In this document: in pieces, positions 31,839 to 43,016 of the stretch
Layout: the number at the start of each line of letters is the position of its first letter
Numbering within the stretch: the stretch's first letter is position 1
Source: Aedes albopictus
Taxonomy: Eukaryota; Arthropoda; Insecta; Diptera; Culicidae
Assembly: GCF_035046485.1 (NCBI RefSeq)
Contig: NC_085137.1
Coordinates: 343,098,505-343,162,504, forward strand
Length of the DNA: 64,000 nucleotides
Direction of reading: 5' to 3'
Made by a program: the position numbers and the translations under genes
Notes under the pieces: generated by a model
Database searches by the model: none
The model's input: only the letters and a program-made list of their open reading frames with translations
What the model was told of the DNA's origin: nothing

Positions 31839-32907
31839 TAGATTCCAACTCGCATACCTTGTAGCACCATCCATCTAACAACCCAATTTTCGACGAACTT
31901 TGCAACAATAACCTTCGCCGCGCATATCCTTCACTTACACCACCACCACCACCCACCCAAACTTGCGCCCATATTGTTCCCAATCGCACAATCAATTAGA
32001 CGGCAGAGAAATTAGTTTGATTCGTGTTAATTAACACCACTCACCTTTCGGAGCGGCGGCTACGGCAGCCAGCGCGCTTTTGTATGCACGAAAGCGGCTG
32101 TTTGCGAACCCTTAGCGACGTGCCGTACCGTGTGCTGGCTGGTGCCATGCCATCCGCCGCCAGTCAGGGCCGCGCGCCTGCCGCCGTCCAGGGCCAGGTA
32201 GGTTATGTGGTGGGTGGCATCGAACGTTCGTTGATTGACTCCTGATGAAGGGATTCCTGTGCCACACACCTGGCTGCTACTGGGACGACAGCCAGCGCAC
32301 CGCATCTCGGCGCGTTTCCTCATAGCGTGGCCAAATGGATACCTACCACCCGGTTTCGGATTTGATGTGGTTGAGCTAATAAGCTTCCTCCGCCTGTGTT
32401 ACTCTACATGGTCCCGGCAACCGGGTACGGGGAAGGTCTTTGAGTTTCAATCCGGGGAGTGTGTGTTTCATGCCGTGAAAACACGTGGAAGAAGTCTAAC
32501 AAGCAATTGGAGGTGCTATTCACGTACGGCTTCCTGCTTTAGAGCAGAGGGTTGAGAGTTATGGGATCTTTGAAATTGTGTTGTGTAGACTTGTAGAAAC
32601 CAGGCAACATATGCTTTCGAGTGATTTTAACACTAAGCCTAATTGATTCGATATTTAGAAAAACATGTCTTTACAAAGTATTCTTAACTTTAAAGTTTTT
32701 TTTTGCATCAGTTCTGCTACTGAATCGATATAAATTCATGTACTGAATGAGCTACTTGCCAGAAAAAAAGAAATTAACTAATTCTCAACAAGAATAAGTT
32801 TGAGCTACTGATCAGATGACGCTGCTTATGTATATCAATGTTCTAAAAAACATATTAGGATCATAAAATGATGCTAAAAGTAGATATATAACTAGTTCAC
32901 TACAATG
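31839..32907. other. Unassigned DNA with a GC-rich patch
   Basis: 32040-32560 is GC-richer and contains a 106-codon plus-strand frame (32235-32555) and an 87-codon minus-strand frame, neither with a recognisable domain. There is a CCACCACCACC run near 31940. The rest is AT-rich and featureless. Confidence 0.35.
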
Positions 32908-33093
32908 AACTTGGTATGGTGGATGGTTAAAGCCCGTGACTATCACGAAGAGGACCTGGGATCAAATTCCACTTCCGGCATGCTCACAAAATGGGAATTC
33001 TTCCTTCGGAAAAGAAGTAGAGCCGTGGGTCTAGAGATAAATTTACCACGGGGTAAAACCTCTTTAATACAGATTTAAAAAAAAAACTTGGTA
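32908..33093 (+). mobile_element. tRNA-derived SINE, second copy, 9-bp target duplication
   Basis: The body at 32917-33084 shares TGGATGGTTAAAGCCCGTG, GACTATCACGAAGAGG, ACCTGGGATC (B box region) and CTCACAAAATGGGAATTC with the SINE at 16584, and ends AATACAGATTT plus A residues. AACTTGGTA at 32908-32916 and 33085-33093 is the target duplication. Confidence 0.85.
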
Positions 33094-33122
33094 CATTACG
33101 AATCATATTGTGCATTTAGTTA

Positions 33123-33327
33123 GTTCACCACTGGACTGCACACTCAGTCTTCATAAGTGCGAAAACGTTAATTAAAGTGCGCGATTGCATCAAATCCAGT
33201 TGATGTCTTCGGCACACTATTTCTTTGATTTATGCTGAATAAGTGCTCTGAACACACCGAGTTTATTTTTTTGCATTCGCGCACTTTTACTTACGTTTTC
33301 ACACTCTTGGAAACTCCAGTGGTGAAC
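33123..33327. mobile_element. 205-bp TA-flanked foldback, GTTCACCACTGG ends
   Basis: The left end GTTCACCACTGGA is complementary to the right end TCCAGTGGTGAAC. The arms continue imperfectly (AAGTGCGAAAACGT with ACGTTTTCACACTC). TA flanks lie at 33121-33122 and 33328-33329. No coding capacity. Confidence 0.8.
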
Positions 33328-33379
33328 TAAATTTGCTATACATTAGTCTAACAGTGGTGATATTCTGTTCCCTGAGTAA

Positions 33380-34145
33380 AGAAGAGTAACACCAATAATG
33401 CCATGTTGGGTTTCATATGGGTTTAAGGGAGCTTTCAAGGGTTTTTCAGGGAGTATCGCGATACCCTCTATGTGTGTTTCTGTCGGAGTTTTGGGGGTTT
33501 TTCGATGCTTTAACAGGTTTCAGGGTACATCAAATATTGCCACAAGAGACGTCCGGGGATAAGTTTCAAAGCGTTTCAAGACATTTCAAGGAGATTCACC
33601 GGTATTTTCTGGGTATTCAGGGGTTTTCTGAAAGAGGTTACAAATGGGTTTTATATCATTTCATGGCGATTCAGTAGACTAAAAAGGGATTAAGGGGAAT
33701 GCAGTCGAGTTCAAAAGAAATCCAAGTTCCAAGACGTTTCGAGACCAGTGATGCCACAACACAGATTTATCTATATTATACAGCTTTTCGAGCATTCAAA
33801 CAGATTACAGTTTGCATGAAATACTAACTTTTGAGTCCGTGTAATTAATAATTTTTGTATGGGATACAGATTTTCCATTAAAGTGGTGCATATTTTTCAA
33901 AGAATCATCTGGCGTCCCTGTTTGAGCTATTCAGGCAATTTCAGCGGCTTTCATGAGAAATTTGCTCCGGGGATTTCAGGGCGCTTCAGTAGAGTCTTAG
34001 GGAAGTCAGATGTGTTCTCAGGAAGGTTCACTGAATGGATTCAAGCCTTATCTATCAAAGCATTTCAATGGGTTTCATTATGCTCCTGCACATTGAAAAA
34101 CAAAAGTCTTCTGGAACATCAGGTTTTTTCAACTTTTTTCAGGGT
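33380..34145. repeat. Degenerate TTTCAGGG-type tract
   Basis: Recurring TTTCAAGG, TTCAGGGG and GTTTCAGGG words with loose spacing, split by a less repetitive part at 33740-33900. Same vocabulary as 541-800. Confidence 0.5.
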
Positions 34146-34639
34146 GTGAGCATAAACCTTGAAGCATTGGGAGATCACTAGTTACGCTTACAAATCTATA
34201 CTGGAACATCCATTAAGGTTGACTTCATTAAGGTAAGATCTATTAAGGTTCTTCCATTTCGTAACGTTACCTAAATGGAATTAGATTGTGTTCAGAACAG
34301 TTCGAATAAGATTAGGGATAAGGTTGGTTAATGGGAAAGAAGTAGCGAGTGGAGTAAAAAGGGGCTTTGAACGTTTGAAGAAGAAGTTGGTACTATTTAA
34401 AGTTCCCTAAAAATTTCTTGAACTCAAGCCATCGAATGCATTGTGCATTAAAATGAAACTCATGCTTGCGCAGTCTCATGCAACTATGTGCTGTTAAGTA
34501 ATGAGTTCAATGCTTGTTTAAACATCTCCAAGCGCTCTCATGAGCATAGGTCATCAGATATACAAGTGTAACCAGTAAGAACGTCTTAAATCTAATCTTA
34601 AACCACCTGAAACGTTAATGAAACGCATAAAAACCAGAA
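34146..34639. other. Unassigned spacer
   Basis: Short internal words ATTAAGGTT are repeated three or four times near 34205-34260. Nothing else recognised. Confidence 0.4.
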
Positions 34640-34905
34640 TGTATTTTCAAAAACTATATGCCCCCCCGCACCTGAGACACTCTCCGGGAAACGCTCCTGT
34701 AACGCCTCACGAACACCCTGAAAATACTCCGAAACTTCCTGAATTGACTCCGGAAACTCTCGCGAACTCCCTGTAAAGCATTCCTATGAAACCCTCTGGA
34801 ACCCCTCGAAAACATCTCTAACACCCTCAATCCTGAAACTCTCTTCAGAGCCCTCTGATACCCCGCATAACCCCCTTCAAATCTGGATAATGAATCCATT
34901 GAGGT
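34640..34905. repeat. Degenerate CCTGAAACGCTCC-type tract
   Basis: C-rich sense of the TTTCAGGG vocabulary (CTCCGGGAAACGCTCC, CCCTGAAAATACTCC, CCTCTGGAACCCC). The 81-codon minus frame is a reading of this tract. Confidence 0.55.
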
Positions 34906-34989
34906 AAATTTCTGAATTTTCTGAAAGTCCTCGCTGAAAAAAAAACATAAATCACATTCGATTGCTTAAATTGATGATTCACTTAGAGT

Positions 34990-35410
34990 CATTTTGGTCA
35001 ACTGTTGACTCATTGAAATTGGTGAAACTCAAAAGTTTCTACAACAACCCCATCAAAACGAAATGTTGTCGAGAAGAAGATATAGAAACCTATCACAGTT
35101 ATAAAAAGTTGGGTTGGCCACATTGAATTCAGCCCTCATCTCGATTGTTTGGAGAAAAACTATTGTTTCACAATGTTCGTAACCATAGATTTACAAAATT
35201 GTTGGACCAATTATAAGTTGAGAAAAAAAGGTTTTGCTATATAAATTAACGACGGTGACTGATTCCAATATGGCCGATCTAACTTTTTACAACTATGAAT
35301 AGTAACTCTATCTTTCCTCTTTTCAACTAAATTTCGTTTTGAGGGGGTTTCTGACAAAGCTTTCGAGTCTTAACAGTTTCAATAAGCACAAGCTGACCGA
35401 AATCTAGCGG
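34990..35410. mobile_element. Old diverged foldback, about 420 bp
   Basis: The left half contains TTGGTCAACTG, GTTTCTACAACAACCCC, ATCAAAACGAAATGTTG and AAAAAGTTGGGTTGGCCAC. The complement of the right half contains TCGGTCAGCTTG, CAGAAACCCCCTC, AAAACGAAATTTAGTTG and AAAAAGTTAGATCGGCC. Pairing runs over about 120-150 bases with frequent mismatches. The ends are approximate. Confidence 0.6.
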
Positions 35411-36285
35411 TCCGGAAAAATTGCTATTGCTTTGACTAACCAACAAAGAAAGCAACTACATGCGTTTTCTTAGCTTTTTTGATTAGGACTCTCAAAAAAT
35501 CATCAACTTAAACATTTTCGAAAACAAATGTGTTCACAGTGCTTCAAACGATCACAAGCTATGCTTGAAGATTCAATGAGCTTATTTATGGAAGTTCTTA
35601 GATACCCTTAAACTATCTCCAGCTGCTTGAATTCAACTGAAACGCATTTAATTTGCACAATATCAGTCTTGTCAGGAGACTACTGATATTGCACCATCGT
35701 CACTATCACTCCAGGCCGTTCAATATCGAAAAGACAATGACAGGTAACGACCTGCTATGGACCCGCACTTTAGATCACAATCATTGCAACTGTTGTGATA
35801 TTTTTGTGGTTTTCGCCAAAACTCACACTTTATGTGTGGCCAACATGCAAAACTTGTTATATTGTACCACATATAAAAAAGTTTAATCTTGGTAAATCTT
35901 CATTTGGATTTTGAAACGAATTTCAAAGATGGTCTATTAGTGATTTCCACATACCATCACAGTTAGTCCAGTTCTGATGGAACAAGGAAAGTGATGGTGA
36001 CTCAATAGAGCGCACGCTGATTTGGATCGCAGTCGGCCTATCAAAATCAGCGATTTGCTTACCATTGACAGTAACAGAATGCAACTCTGTTTCAACCACA
36101 CTTTTAGTATTTTTTTTACATAAAAGTTGTTTTGTTTTAATCTGCAAAGCTTTGATGGACGCTACGAGTTTGTTTCGTAACTATTCATGTAGACAAAAAT
36201 TCAGTATTAAATGATAGGTTAATACTGATTTTTTTTGTCTACGTGAGTTTTATTTTATTTTTCAATTTTCACACTTTTGTTTAGC
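35411..36285. other. Unassigned AT-rich DNA
   Basis: No gene or repeat recognised. There is a weak local palindrome around 36190-36245 (GTAGACAAAAATTCAGTAT with ATACTGATTTTTTTTGTCTAC), possibly a tiny foldback of about 60 bp. Confidence 0.4.
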
Positions 36286-37321
36286 CTATACATTAGGCCT
36301 GTCCACCTTTTCAAAAATGTTCTCTGATTCTCAAGTCTAACCCCATATTTTGATTGGCATCCTAAAAGAAGTAACTGGTAAAAATTTCAGCCAAATCCAT
36401 TGAAATTAAGAAGCGCATCAAATCAATTTTGTGTTTTTCGACTATTTTTGGAGTTCAAAAAATCATAACTACACTAAAACTTGTCAAAACTTAATTCTTT
36501 CGGCAGAAATTGAAAGCTATACTTGTTTGCTACAAGTTCTTCGAACAACGTATTCCAATAAAATTGTGGGGAAAATGTGTAATTATCATATTTGTAATCA
36601 GAAAAACTTTAAAAAGTTGATTTTTTGATAGATTTCGTTCTGGAACACCCTAAAATACGTAATAAGTTGGATTTTTCAAAACGGCATCATATTCTCCAAT
36701 GTTTTGTGGTTATTTGCTTCTTCGACACCAATGCTGTAGGAGTTGAGCAAAAATTACTAAAATTCGTGAAAGCCAAATGTGGCCTAAAACTAGCTTTTCG
36801 GGTGCAATCACGCTTTGGCGCGCAAAAAGTGGCATCACGTCAGCACTGATTTGATAGCCAACACCTGTCATCACGCTTGTTTGTTATCATCCGTGGAAGG
36901 GGGTAGCCAAGGCAAACTACAAGGAAGCAAAGCTACTACGTTCAGTACAATTTCGCGCCACAGCGTGATTTCCTCCAAAGAGCTAGTTTTGAGAATATGA
37001 CGCCGTTTTAAAATATTAAACTTATTACCTATATTAGGGTGTTCCAGAACGAAATCTATCAAAAAATCAACTTTTCTAGATTTTTCTGATTACAATAATT
37101 ACCCATTTTTTTTCAATTTTATTGGCACACGTTGTTCGGAGAAGTTGTAGCAAACAAGTACACCTTTCAATTTCTGCTGAAAGAATTAAGTTTTGACAAG
37201 TTTTAGTGTAGTTATGATTTTTTGAAGTTCAAAAAGTTCTTTTAGGATACCAATCAAAATATGGGGGTGCACTTGAGAATCAGAGAAAATTATTGAAAAA
37301 GTGGACAGGCTTACTATACAT
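36286..37321. mobile_element. 1.0-kb hAT-like foldback with 8-bp target duplication
   Basis: CTATACAT occurs at 36286-36293 and 37314-37321. The element is 36294-37313. Its ends are TAGGCCTGTCCAC and the complement of GTGGACAGGCTTA. The arms pair for about 400 bases each, including TTGATTGGCATCC, CATAACTACACTAAAACTTG, TGAAAGCTATACTTGTTTGC and TAGATTTCGTTCTGGAACAC. The loop is about 36700-37000. No transposase frame, so it is non-autonomous. The TAG ends with an 8-bp duplication fit the hAT group, as for the element at 27284, but the two sequences are unrelated beyond that. Confidence 0.85.
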
Positions 37322-37384
37322 TCTAAATGAAAATGACTTCAATATTCTTTTCTGCCTTAAAGATCAAATGATGGTAGGAACGAA

Positions 37385-38067
37385 GCCTTATTACACAAGT
37401 TTACAAAATAAAATGAAAGTCGTGAACTTCTGTCAACGACCAAAATTTTTGATGCACAATTTAGTGCTGATTTCGAAACCGACCTTCAAAAAATTTAAAG
37501 TAGAACAGTTTTTGAGTTTTAGCTCAATATCGAGTTTTACAACTTTTCAAAATATGAAATTTACTAAAATTCAAATATATTGCGTTTTGTTCAACCAATT
37601 TTAAATCTTTTTCCATAAATTGAAAGCTGAATACAATACCGTTCGATCATCTGAATACAGGTTTTGCGTCAGAGTGATGAAATTCAAGATATTGACGATT
37701 TTTAGGGACGATCTTCTTAAATTTTAGCAAAATTCCCAAAATTTTTTGAACAAATGTATTTTTTTTAATAAGAAAAAACCAACTTAAAAACTCTTTCTCG
37801 ACGTTTATTTGACATATTATATGTAGGCGAGTTACAGTAAAAATTTCAGCACAATCGGTGCATTGGTTACGGAGAATGAGATGTTTGAAGTGAGCGACTT
37901 TGCTTAAAAATAGAACAAAAATCAATTTCAAATCATCAACCTTGTATGGAAAGTCGAAAAAATTTTCGCTCTACTGTATTTTTTTTCCTTCGCGTTTTCG
38001 AACTCAGGGCATGATTCTACACCAAAAATGATCATCAGCTTACCGAGTTCAAAAATGCTGTAAACTA
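37385..38067. repeat. Dispersed AGAACAGTTTTT repeat, copy 2 (longest)
   Basis: Contains GTTTACAAAATAAAATG, GTCGTGAACTTCTGTCAACG, AGAACAGTTTTTGAGTTTTA, ATCATCTGAATACAGGTTTT, GACATATTATATGTAGGCG, GAGTGAGCGACTTTGC-like words and GCATGATTCTACACC. The segment 37466-38067 is matched base by base over about 600 bp by 61175-61775. The start of the repeat is matched by 12955-13230. It is non-coding and its class is unknown. Confidence 0.82.
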
Positions 38068-41000
38068 GTGTTATCGGAGTTCCGAGTAGCGATAGACCTC
38101 TAGTTTTTTTTCATACTATCATAATTTGAGAAAAATAAATCAAAATTTGTTGATAAAATTAATTAATTGATTTCAAACTAAAAGTCATACCTTTTTGTGA
38201 ACCAAACTCAGTTGTCTGGAGTCAATTGTATTTTTGCTTCTCTTTAGTTTTTGCAAAGCTATTTTGTTTCATTTACACTGTGACTTTTGAAACCACTCAC
38301 TCAGTTTTTATTCTTTTACATCATTTGAAAGATAATTCCATTGTTCAAATTTATTATAAACAAACTAGAACCAGTCAACCAGTGATTCGTTTCGATTTAT
38401 TTTTTGACGAAATATGTAAAAAAGAAAACTAACTATTTCATTGATTTTCCAATAGCCTTTGAGTAGAACAAATTCAGTTTTTTTTGCAAAACTGGCAGTT
38501 ATTTACAAAAAAAGATAATTCTTAAAATAATGTATGTTTCAATTTGTATAATTTTGTTGGTATGTTGGATTGTAATGGTGTATTCGATGTATTCGAAGTG
38601 TTTAAGGTTAATTAGGGACTTCTATGAAAAAATACACTGAGCGTAATATACATCGCGTACCTATGTTAGATGTCACATATTTTCAATTTTCTGAAAACCT
38701 TACCCTTCGATTTATTATTTTATTTTTTCGAGGAAGCTGTCTTTCAGCCTCAAAATGTGCCAAGTAGCCGAGGATGGTTGAATGCTTTTTTTCCTACAAT
38801 TTCCATTTTTCTACCATCTTAAAAACAAGCAAAAGAAACAACTTTTTAAATTTATTATATTAAAAGTATTTTATAAATATAAGTTTCAATGAAAAAACTA
38901 TACGACATATTTTCCTATATCAAACTATTTTTTAATGAAAGCCAATTAAAAAATATAAAAAAATCATAAAACAATTATGAGACCTTGTCAAATGTTATTC
39001 GTGATATTTTTTACTGTTTTTATCAAAAAAGGATACATTATTTCTCAAATATGTACATTTCGAGACAGTCCCGAAAAACATTTAACAAGAACTATTTTTT
39101 TTAAATTTTCCTTTTTTGTTGCAACTTAAGCATGGTTGAATGTAAGAAAAATATTGTGCATAGTTTTTTTCATTGGACACTGTACGTAGAATCTGTTTCT
39201 GGTGTCAAAAATTTTTCAAATCGTTTCCTCTTACATGTATTAAGAATCGATGAAAAATAAGAAGCATTTGGCCATCTTGGGCTACTGGGCACATTTTGAG
39301 GGTTGAGGTCAGCTTTCCACCGGAAAATAACAAAAAAAATCGAAGGATACGTTTTTTTTTTTGAAACATCTTCGAATGTATCATTTCAATCCAAAAAACT
39401 GTTTTCAAGTCATAATTTTTTGAAGATGAAATTTTTTTTTATAGAGGATTATGGGGTAATATGCACCAGTTAAGGAAGATGCGTTCATATGCATATAACA
39501 AGAACCATTATTACGGGTCTTCTCAATTCAAAAAATTTTCTTTCCAATTTCTTAACAACACAGGTAGCAACAAACGTTAAGCAAACGAATGTCTTAATTA
39601 CCACATATTGTATTCGTTTTTATGGTATGACAAGCTATGCCATCTGAAGGATCAAATGAGCTGAAAAAATAAATTAGTTTAAATCAAATGTGTTCTGAAA
39701 AGCTAAGAAACTGTATGGTAGTCCTTATGTTCCATAGAAAACCTTGAAAAATAAGAAACTTGATGCCAGAAAAAATGTTGTGCAAATGTCTATATCGATT
39801 TTTCCCAGATTTTGTAAAAGGCATTTCTTGGGCAACTTATTCATAATTAATAATTAAAAAACACCTTTGTGCAAATGCAAATTTGGAGAACGATGCTAAT
39901 TCTTAGAGAACTCGACTGTTCTTAGAAATAGCATGATAATTGAAAGGAAATACCAAAATGTGGATCACATTATGCTGTAATCTGAGAGAAGTTGGTAGAA
40001 ATCATCAAAACAGTTCATTTTATTTTATAAAAAAAGTGTATTTATAATTTCTGAAACAGTCTTTATGACATTCTGGTTCACTGTGTCCACACCACACTAT
40101 CCGGCCACAAAACAACTCCTAACGACTAGGATCAACGATGCGATATGCCTCGGCTAGGTGAATCGTTAGACCACCGTCGTGCCGTGTTCCGACGATATAG
40201 TCAACGGCCATCTTCATCATCAGAATGCAGCGTCGTCGTAGTCGTCACCGTCAGTCAGTCACTCAGTCAGAGCAAAAGAAAACTGCACAAGAGGAGCGAA
40301 ACACTTTGCATTATAAATGAGTTTGACGTTGATTAACATAATAATAAAAATTGTGTGTTTGAAGGATAAAATTCAACTCGTTTCGCCATTCAACCTGTTC
40401 TCGATGGCTTTTCTAGCTTTCGCCAGCGCAGCGCAGCAAGCAACAGAAAAAAAAAACGGGGATTCAAGAACCAATCAAACAGAGTGACTGCAGTTGGTGC
40501 AGCAGGCAAAATTTGGGGGAATATGGGGTGAACAATGTCATAAAAAGAAAAGTTCAATTCTAGCGTGGTTCGTGGGGAAATGTACGCTTCTAAACCCTCT
40601 AATACCCAACCCTGCCTTTAGACGGGGTAAAGTTTGAGCATTTTTGTAATTTTTGTTTCGTGGAAAATCAAAATTTTATATTTTTGGCTGATATTAAGGA
40701 CTGTTTTGTACATCTCAAAAGGGTCTTTGGTGTACTTTAAAGCATATTTACATTTTTTTAAATCATTGAAAAATTGATGTTTTAGTCACCTTTTAGAAGT
40801 CATTGTTTATTTTGTATTGAATCGCTACAATTAACATATTTCAATTTTTTCCCAAATCATCCTACCCTGGTTTAATAGTTTAAGGGAATCGAATACACTC
40901 TAAAACTATTTTCCTTGAAATTAAAATAAAAAAAAAACTAAATAACAATATTTCAACAATAATCATAAAATCTCAAAATATTTTCATCTTAAAAAAACCG

Positions 41001-41343
41001 TACCCCAAATTGGCTTCCAGGAAAAAATACAAAAGTGTGGGGATGTTCAAAAATAAATACTAGAAAAATCAAAAACAGAAATTCACGAAATCGAGAATTA
41101 AAAAGAGTCATCTTCCAAAACATGTTTAAATCGATTTTAGATGACGAAGAATGATATTAAGATCAAAAACTAAAAATTTGGGTATAAGAGGGTTAACTAA
41201 AAACTAACGTTATTAATGTATAATTCTTACAAATATGCAGGTTGTCGAAAATTGATTTCCACGAAGTGCTGTTCAAATGCACAAATTTGAAATTCAAGGG
41301 ACAAAGTAAATTTATTTGGAATAATATGCAATGACAATTTAGT
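38068..41343. other. Long AT-rich stretch without recognisable features
   Basis: Frames are short and biased to F/K/L/I. 40080-40330 is a GC-richer island with CGTCGTCG and CAGTCAGTCA runs and a 63-codon frame without motifs. GGGTATAAGAGGGTTAAC at 41180 and AACCCTCTAATACCC at 40593 are complementary, so a foldback of about 600 bp (40593-41197) is possible. Confidence 0.4.
40593..41197. other. Possible foldback, weak
   Basis: AACCCTCTAATACCCAA at the left pairs with TTGGGTATAAGAGGGTT at the right. Further inward pairing was not evident by eye. This may be the terminal inverted repeat of a non-autonomous element. Confidence 0.4.
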
Positions 41344-41505
41344 GTATGAAGCGTTGGAATAGTTACAGCATATGCCGAGGAACTGTGATCGAATCCCACC
41401 CCTGCAAACTCACAAAATGTGGGTTTTCCTTCAGAAGAGAACCAAACCGTGAGTCTGAAGATGAACTAGCTCGCGTTTAAATCTCGTTGAAAATTAAAAA
41501 AAAAG
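41344..41505 (+). mobile_element. tRNA-derived SINE, third copy, diverged
   Basis: Shares GGAACTGTGATCGAATCCC (B box region), ACTCACAAAATGTGGGTTTT, TGAAGATGAACTAGC and AAATCTCGTTGAAAAT with the copies at 16584 and 32917. It ends in a run of A. The head is degenerate and no clean target duplication was found. Confidence 0.75.
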
Positions 41506-42721
41506 AACATAACAATCTGGTGGGATTCCAACTCACGAATCTGTATAATTAGTCCGACACTCCAATCAATTAAGTCAACTGATTCACAGCATGTAAAAAA
41601 ATCAATCTAACATTTCGAGTAAACTGTCACCTTCCACCCCGATTGCCCCTACCGTCCGGACTCACTGAAAAGTGGCACTGAACCCATCTCTCCGCTTTGA
41701 CGAAGACGACGGTGACGACGGCGATGACGTTGCGGGTATCCTTGAAGGACCGCTTTAAAATGCCCGGCCGAGCCAAAATTCCTAGCAAATTTCGAACATT
41801 ATTCCATTACCGGAATTTGCCGGCTTCTTCTCTTGTTCCGGCCCGAACCGACGACGTTGAACTCTGAGGAACATAAGGGGAGTCCTTTTCGGTCCTGACT
41901 TCCGTAGCAGCTGCATAATATGTGATGCAATGCATAACTCGTTTCCTCCGGTCGCCCTCAGTGCTCTTGCTGGTGCTGGTGCTGCTGCTGTCGTAGACCC
42001 CAAAGTCTCGAACAGCACAATAAATCCGTTTCGTGGCCAGTGGAGGTGGGGGTTGTGGCGTCCTCCCTGGGGCCTATGCTGGGGAACCCGGACGAGAGCA
42101 CGCTTCAATAGACTGCAATCAAAATGCCGAGCTCGGAAAGATTCTTTTGTGTTGCGCCCGCTTTCCATGTGTGTTTGGATATAATGTATACATATATTGC
42201 GAATATATGCTATTGTGTCTGGGACTTTTGATGAAGCAGCAGAACGAGAGATTCGGGATGGTGGGATTGGGAGGTTGGTGGTGCTGAGAGACGCTGGGGC
42301 TGATGAGAGGTCTGTTCGAAATGAAATATTTGCCACTCGAAAAGCAACTGTTGTGTACTCTACTCCATAGCAGGTGCAACCAGTGCCAGTGTATGTGTGT
42401 GTGTGGAGAGAATCGGTTGGTGAGTGGGAAAGTGGCAGATTGAAGAAAGAAAACGAGCGTTTGTTATGGTGCGGAATTAGATAAAGTATGGCATTCGTGT
42501 GGGTTCAGGCATTTGAAGGATGCTGGAAGCAGATTTCCCAGGAAGTAGGATTGCAGTTGGAATAATATGCGGAAGGAAGCGTTTTTGAATCGGCTTAGTT
42601 GAATTGTTTCTTCTACATTTCCATCATTCTGTTCGAAATATTTGCTGAATCTCTTTCCCAGAGTTCTTGCAACATATCTTGCCCAACATATTCTTCCAGC
42701 TTAGGAGAACTTCTGGATAAG
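41506..42721. other. Unassigned DNA with GC-rich patch
   Basis: 41640-42130 is GC-richer with CTGCTGCTG and GACGACG runs. A 184-codon minus-strand frame (41782-42336) is the longest here but has no recognisable domain, no coherent hydrophobic pattern, and overlapping frames on both strands, as expected of GC-rich non-coding DNA. No splice model could be supported. Confidence 0.35.
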
Positions 42722-42878
42722 TGATGACCAAGGAAGTAAGCCTGAAAATCTATGCCCAAGGAAGTCATGGTAATTTCCATTACGAAAAGTTCCTGGACCG
42801 ACCGGGAATCGAGCCCGTCACCTTCAGCATAGTTATGCTGAATATCAATGCTTTTACAGCTCTGGCTAAATAAGCCCG
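42722..42878 (-). mobile_element. tRNA-derived SINE, second family
   Basis: On the minus strand: GGGCTTATTTAGCCAGAGCTG (A box region), GCATTGATATTCAGCATAAC, and the B box GGGCTCGATTCCC (42803-42815 complement), then GGTCGGTCCAGGAAC and a tRNA-unrelated body with TAATGGAAATTACCATGAC. The head is tRNA-like but attached to a SINE body, so it is not a tRNA gene. It differs from the families at 5685 and 16584. It lies next to the truncated 5' end of the R1-clade element. Confidence 0.78.
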
Positions 42879-42883
42879 CTGAT

Positions 42884-43016
42884 TGGGATTAGCGAACGGG
42901 AGTTGACAGTGCGATGTGCAGGTGACCGCCGCAGCCGTTAAGCTACGGGAAGGGCCAGCAGGGACACAGATAGCTTTGGTTCAGCTACCTGTGACGGACG
43001 TCAAAAAGTCCGTTAA
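42884..43016 (+). pseudogene. R1-clade ORF1 (gag-like), upstream fragment
   Basis: One frame reads DVQVTAAAVKLREGPAG, GTQIALVQLPV and TDVKKS, a stretch typical of the region just before the zinc knuckles in R1-clade ORF1 proteins. The fragment stops at the TTAA at 43013-43016, where the palindromic element begins. The same frame resumes at 50304 with KVGSIKVGWCVC. The 5' part of ORF1 is missing; a stop lies a few codons upstream. Function when intact: binding of the element RNA in ribonucleoprotein particles. Confidence 0.75.
43013..43016. other. TTAA target site, left copy
   Basis: TTAA directly precedes the CCCGCAAACACC terminus. The partner copy is at 50304-50307. Confidence 0.9.

Noticed and set aside
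41782..42336. 184-codon minus-strand gene
   Set aside because: No recognisable domain. Overlapping frames on both strands and runs of simple codons suggest a GC-rich non-coding patch.
42800..42878. tRNA gene on the minus strand
   Set aside because: The tRNA-like head is fused to a SINE body (TAATGGAAATTACCATGAC region) and the cloverleaf stems do not pair well.
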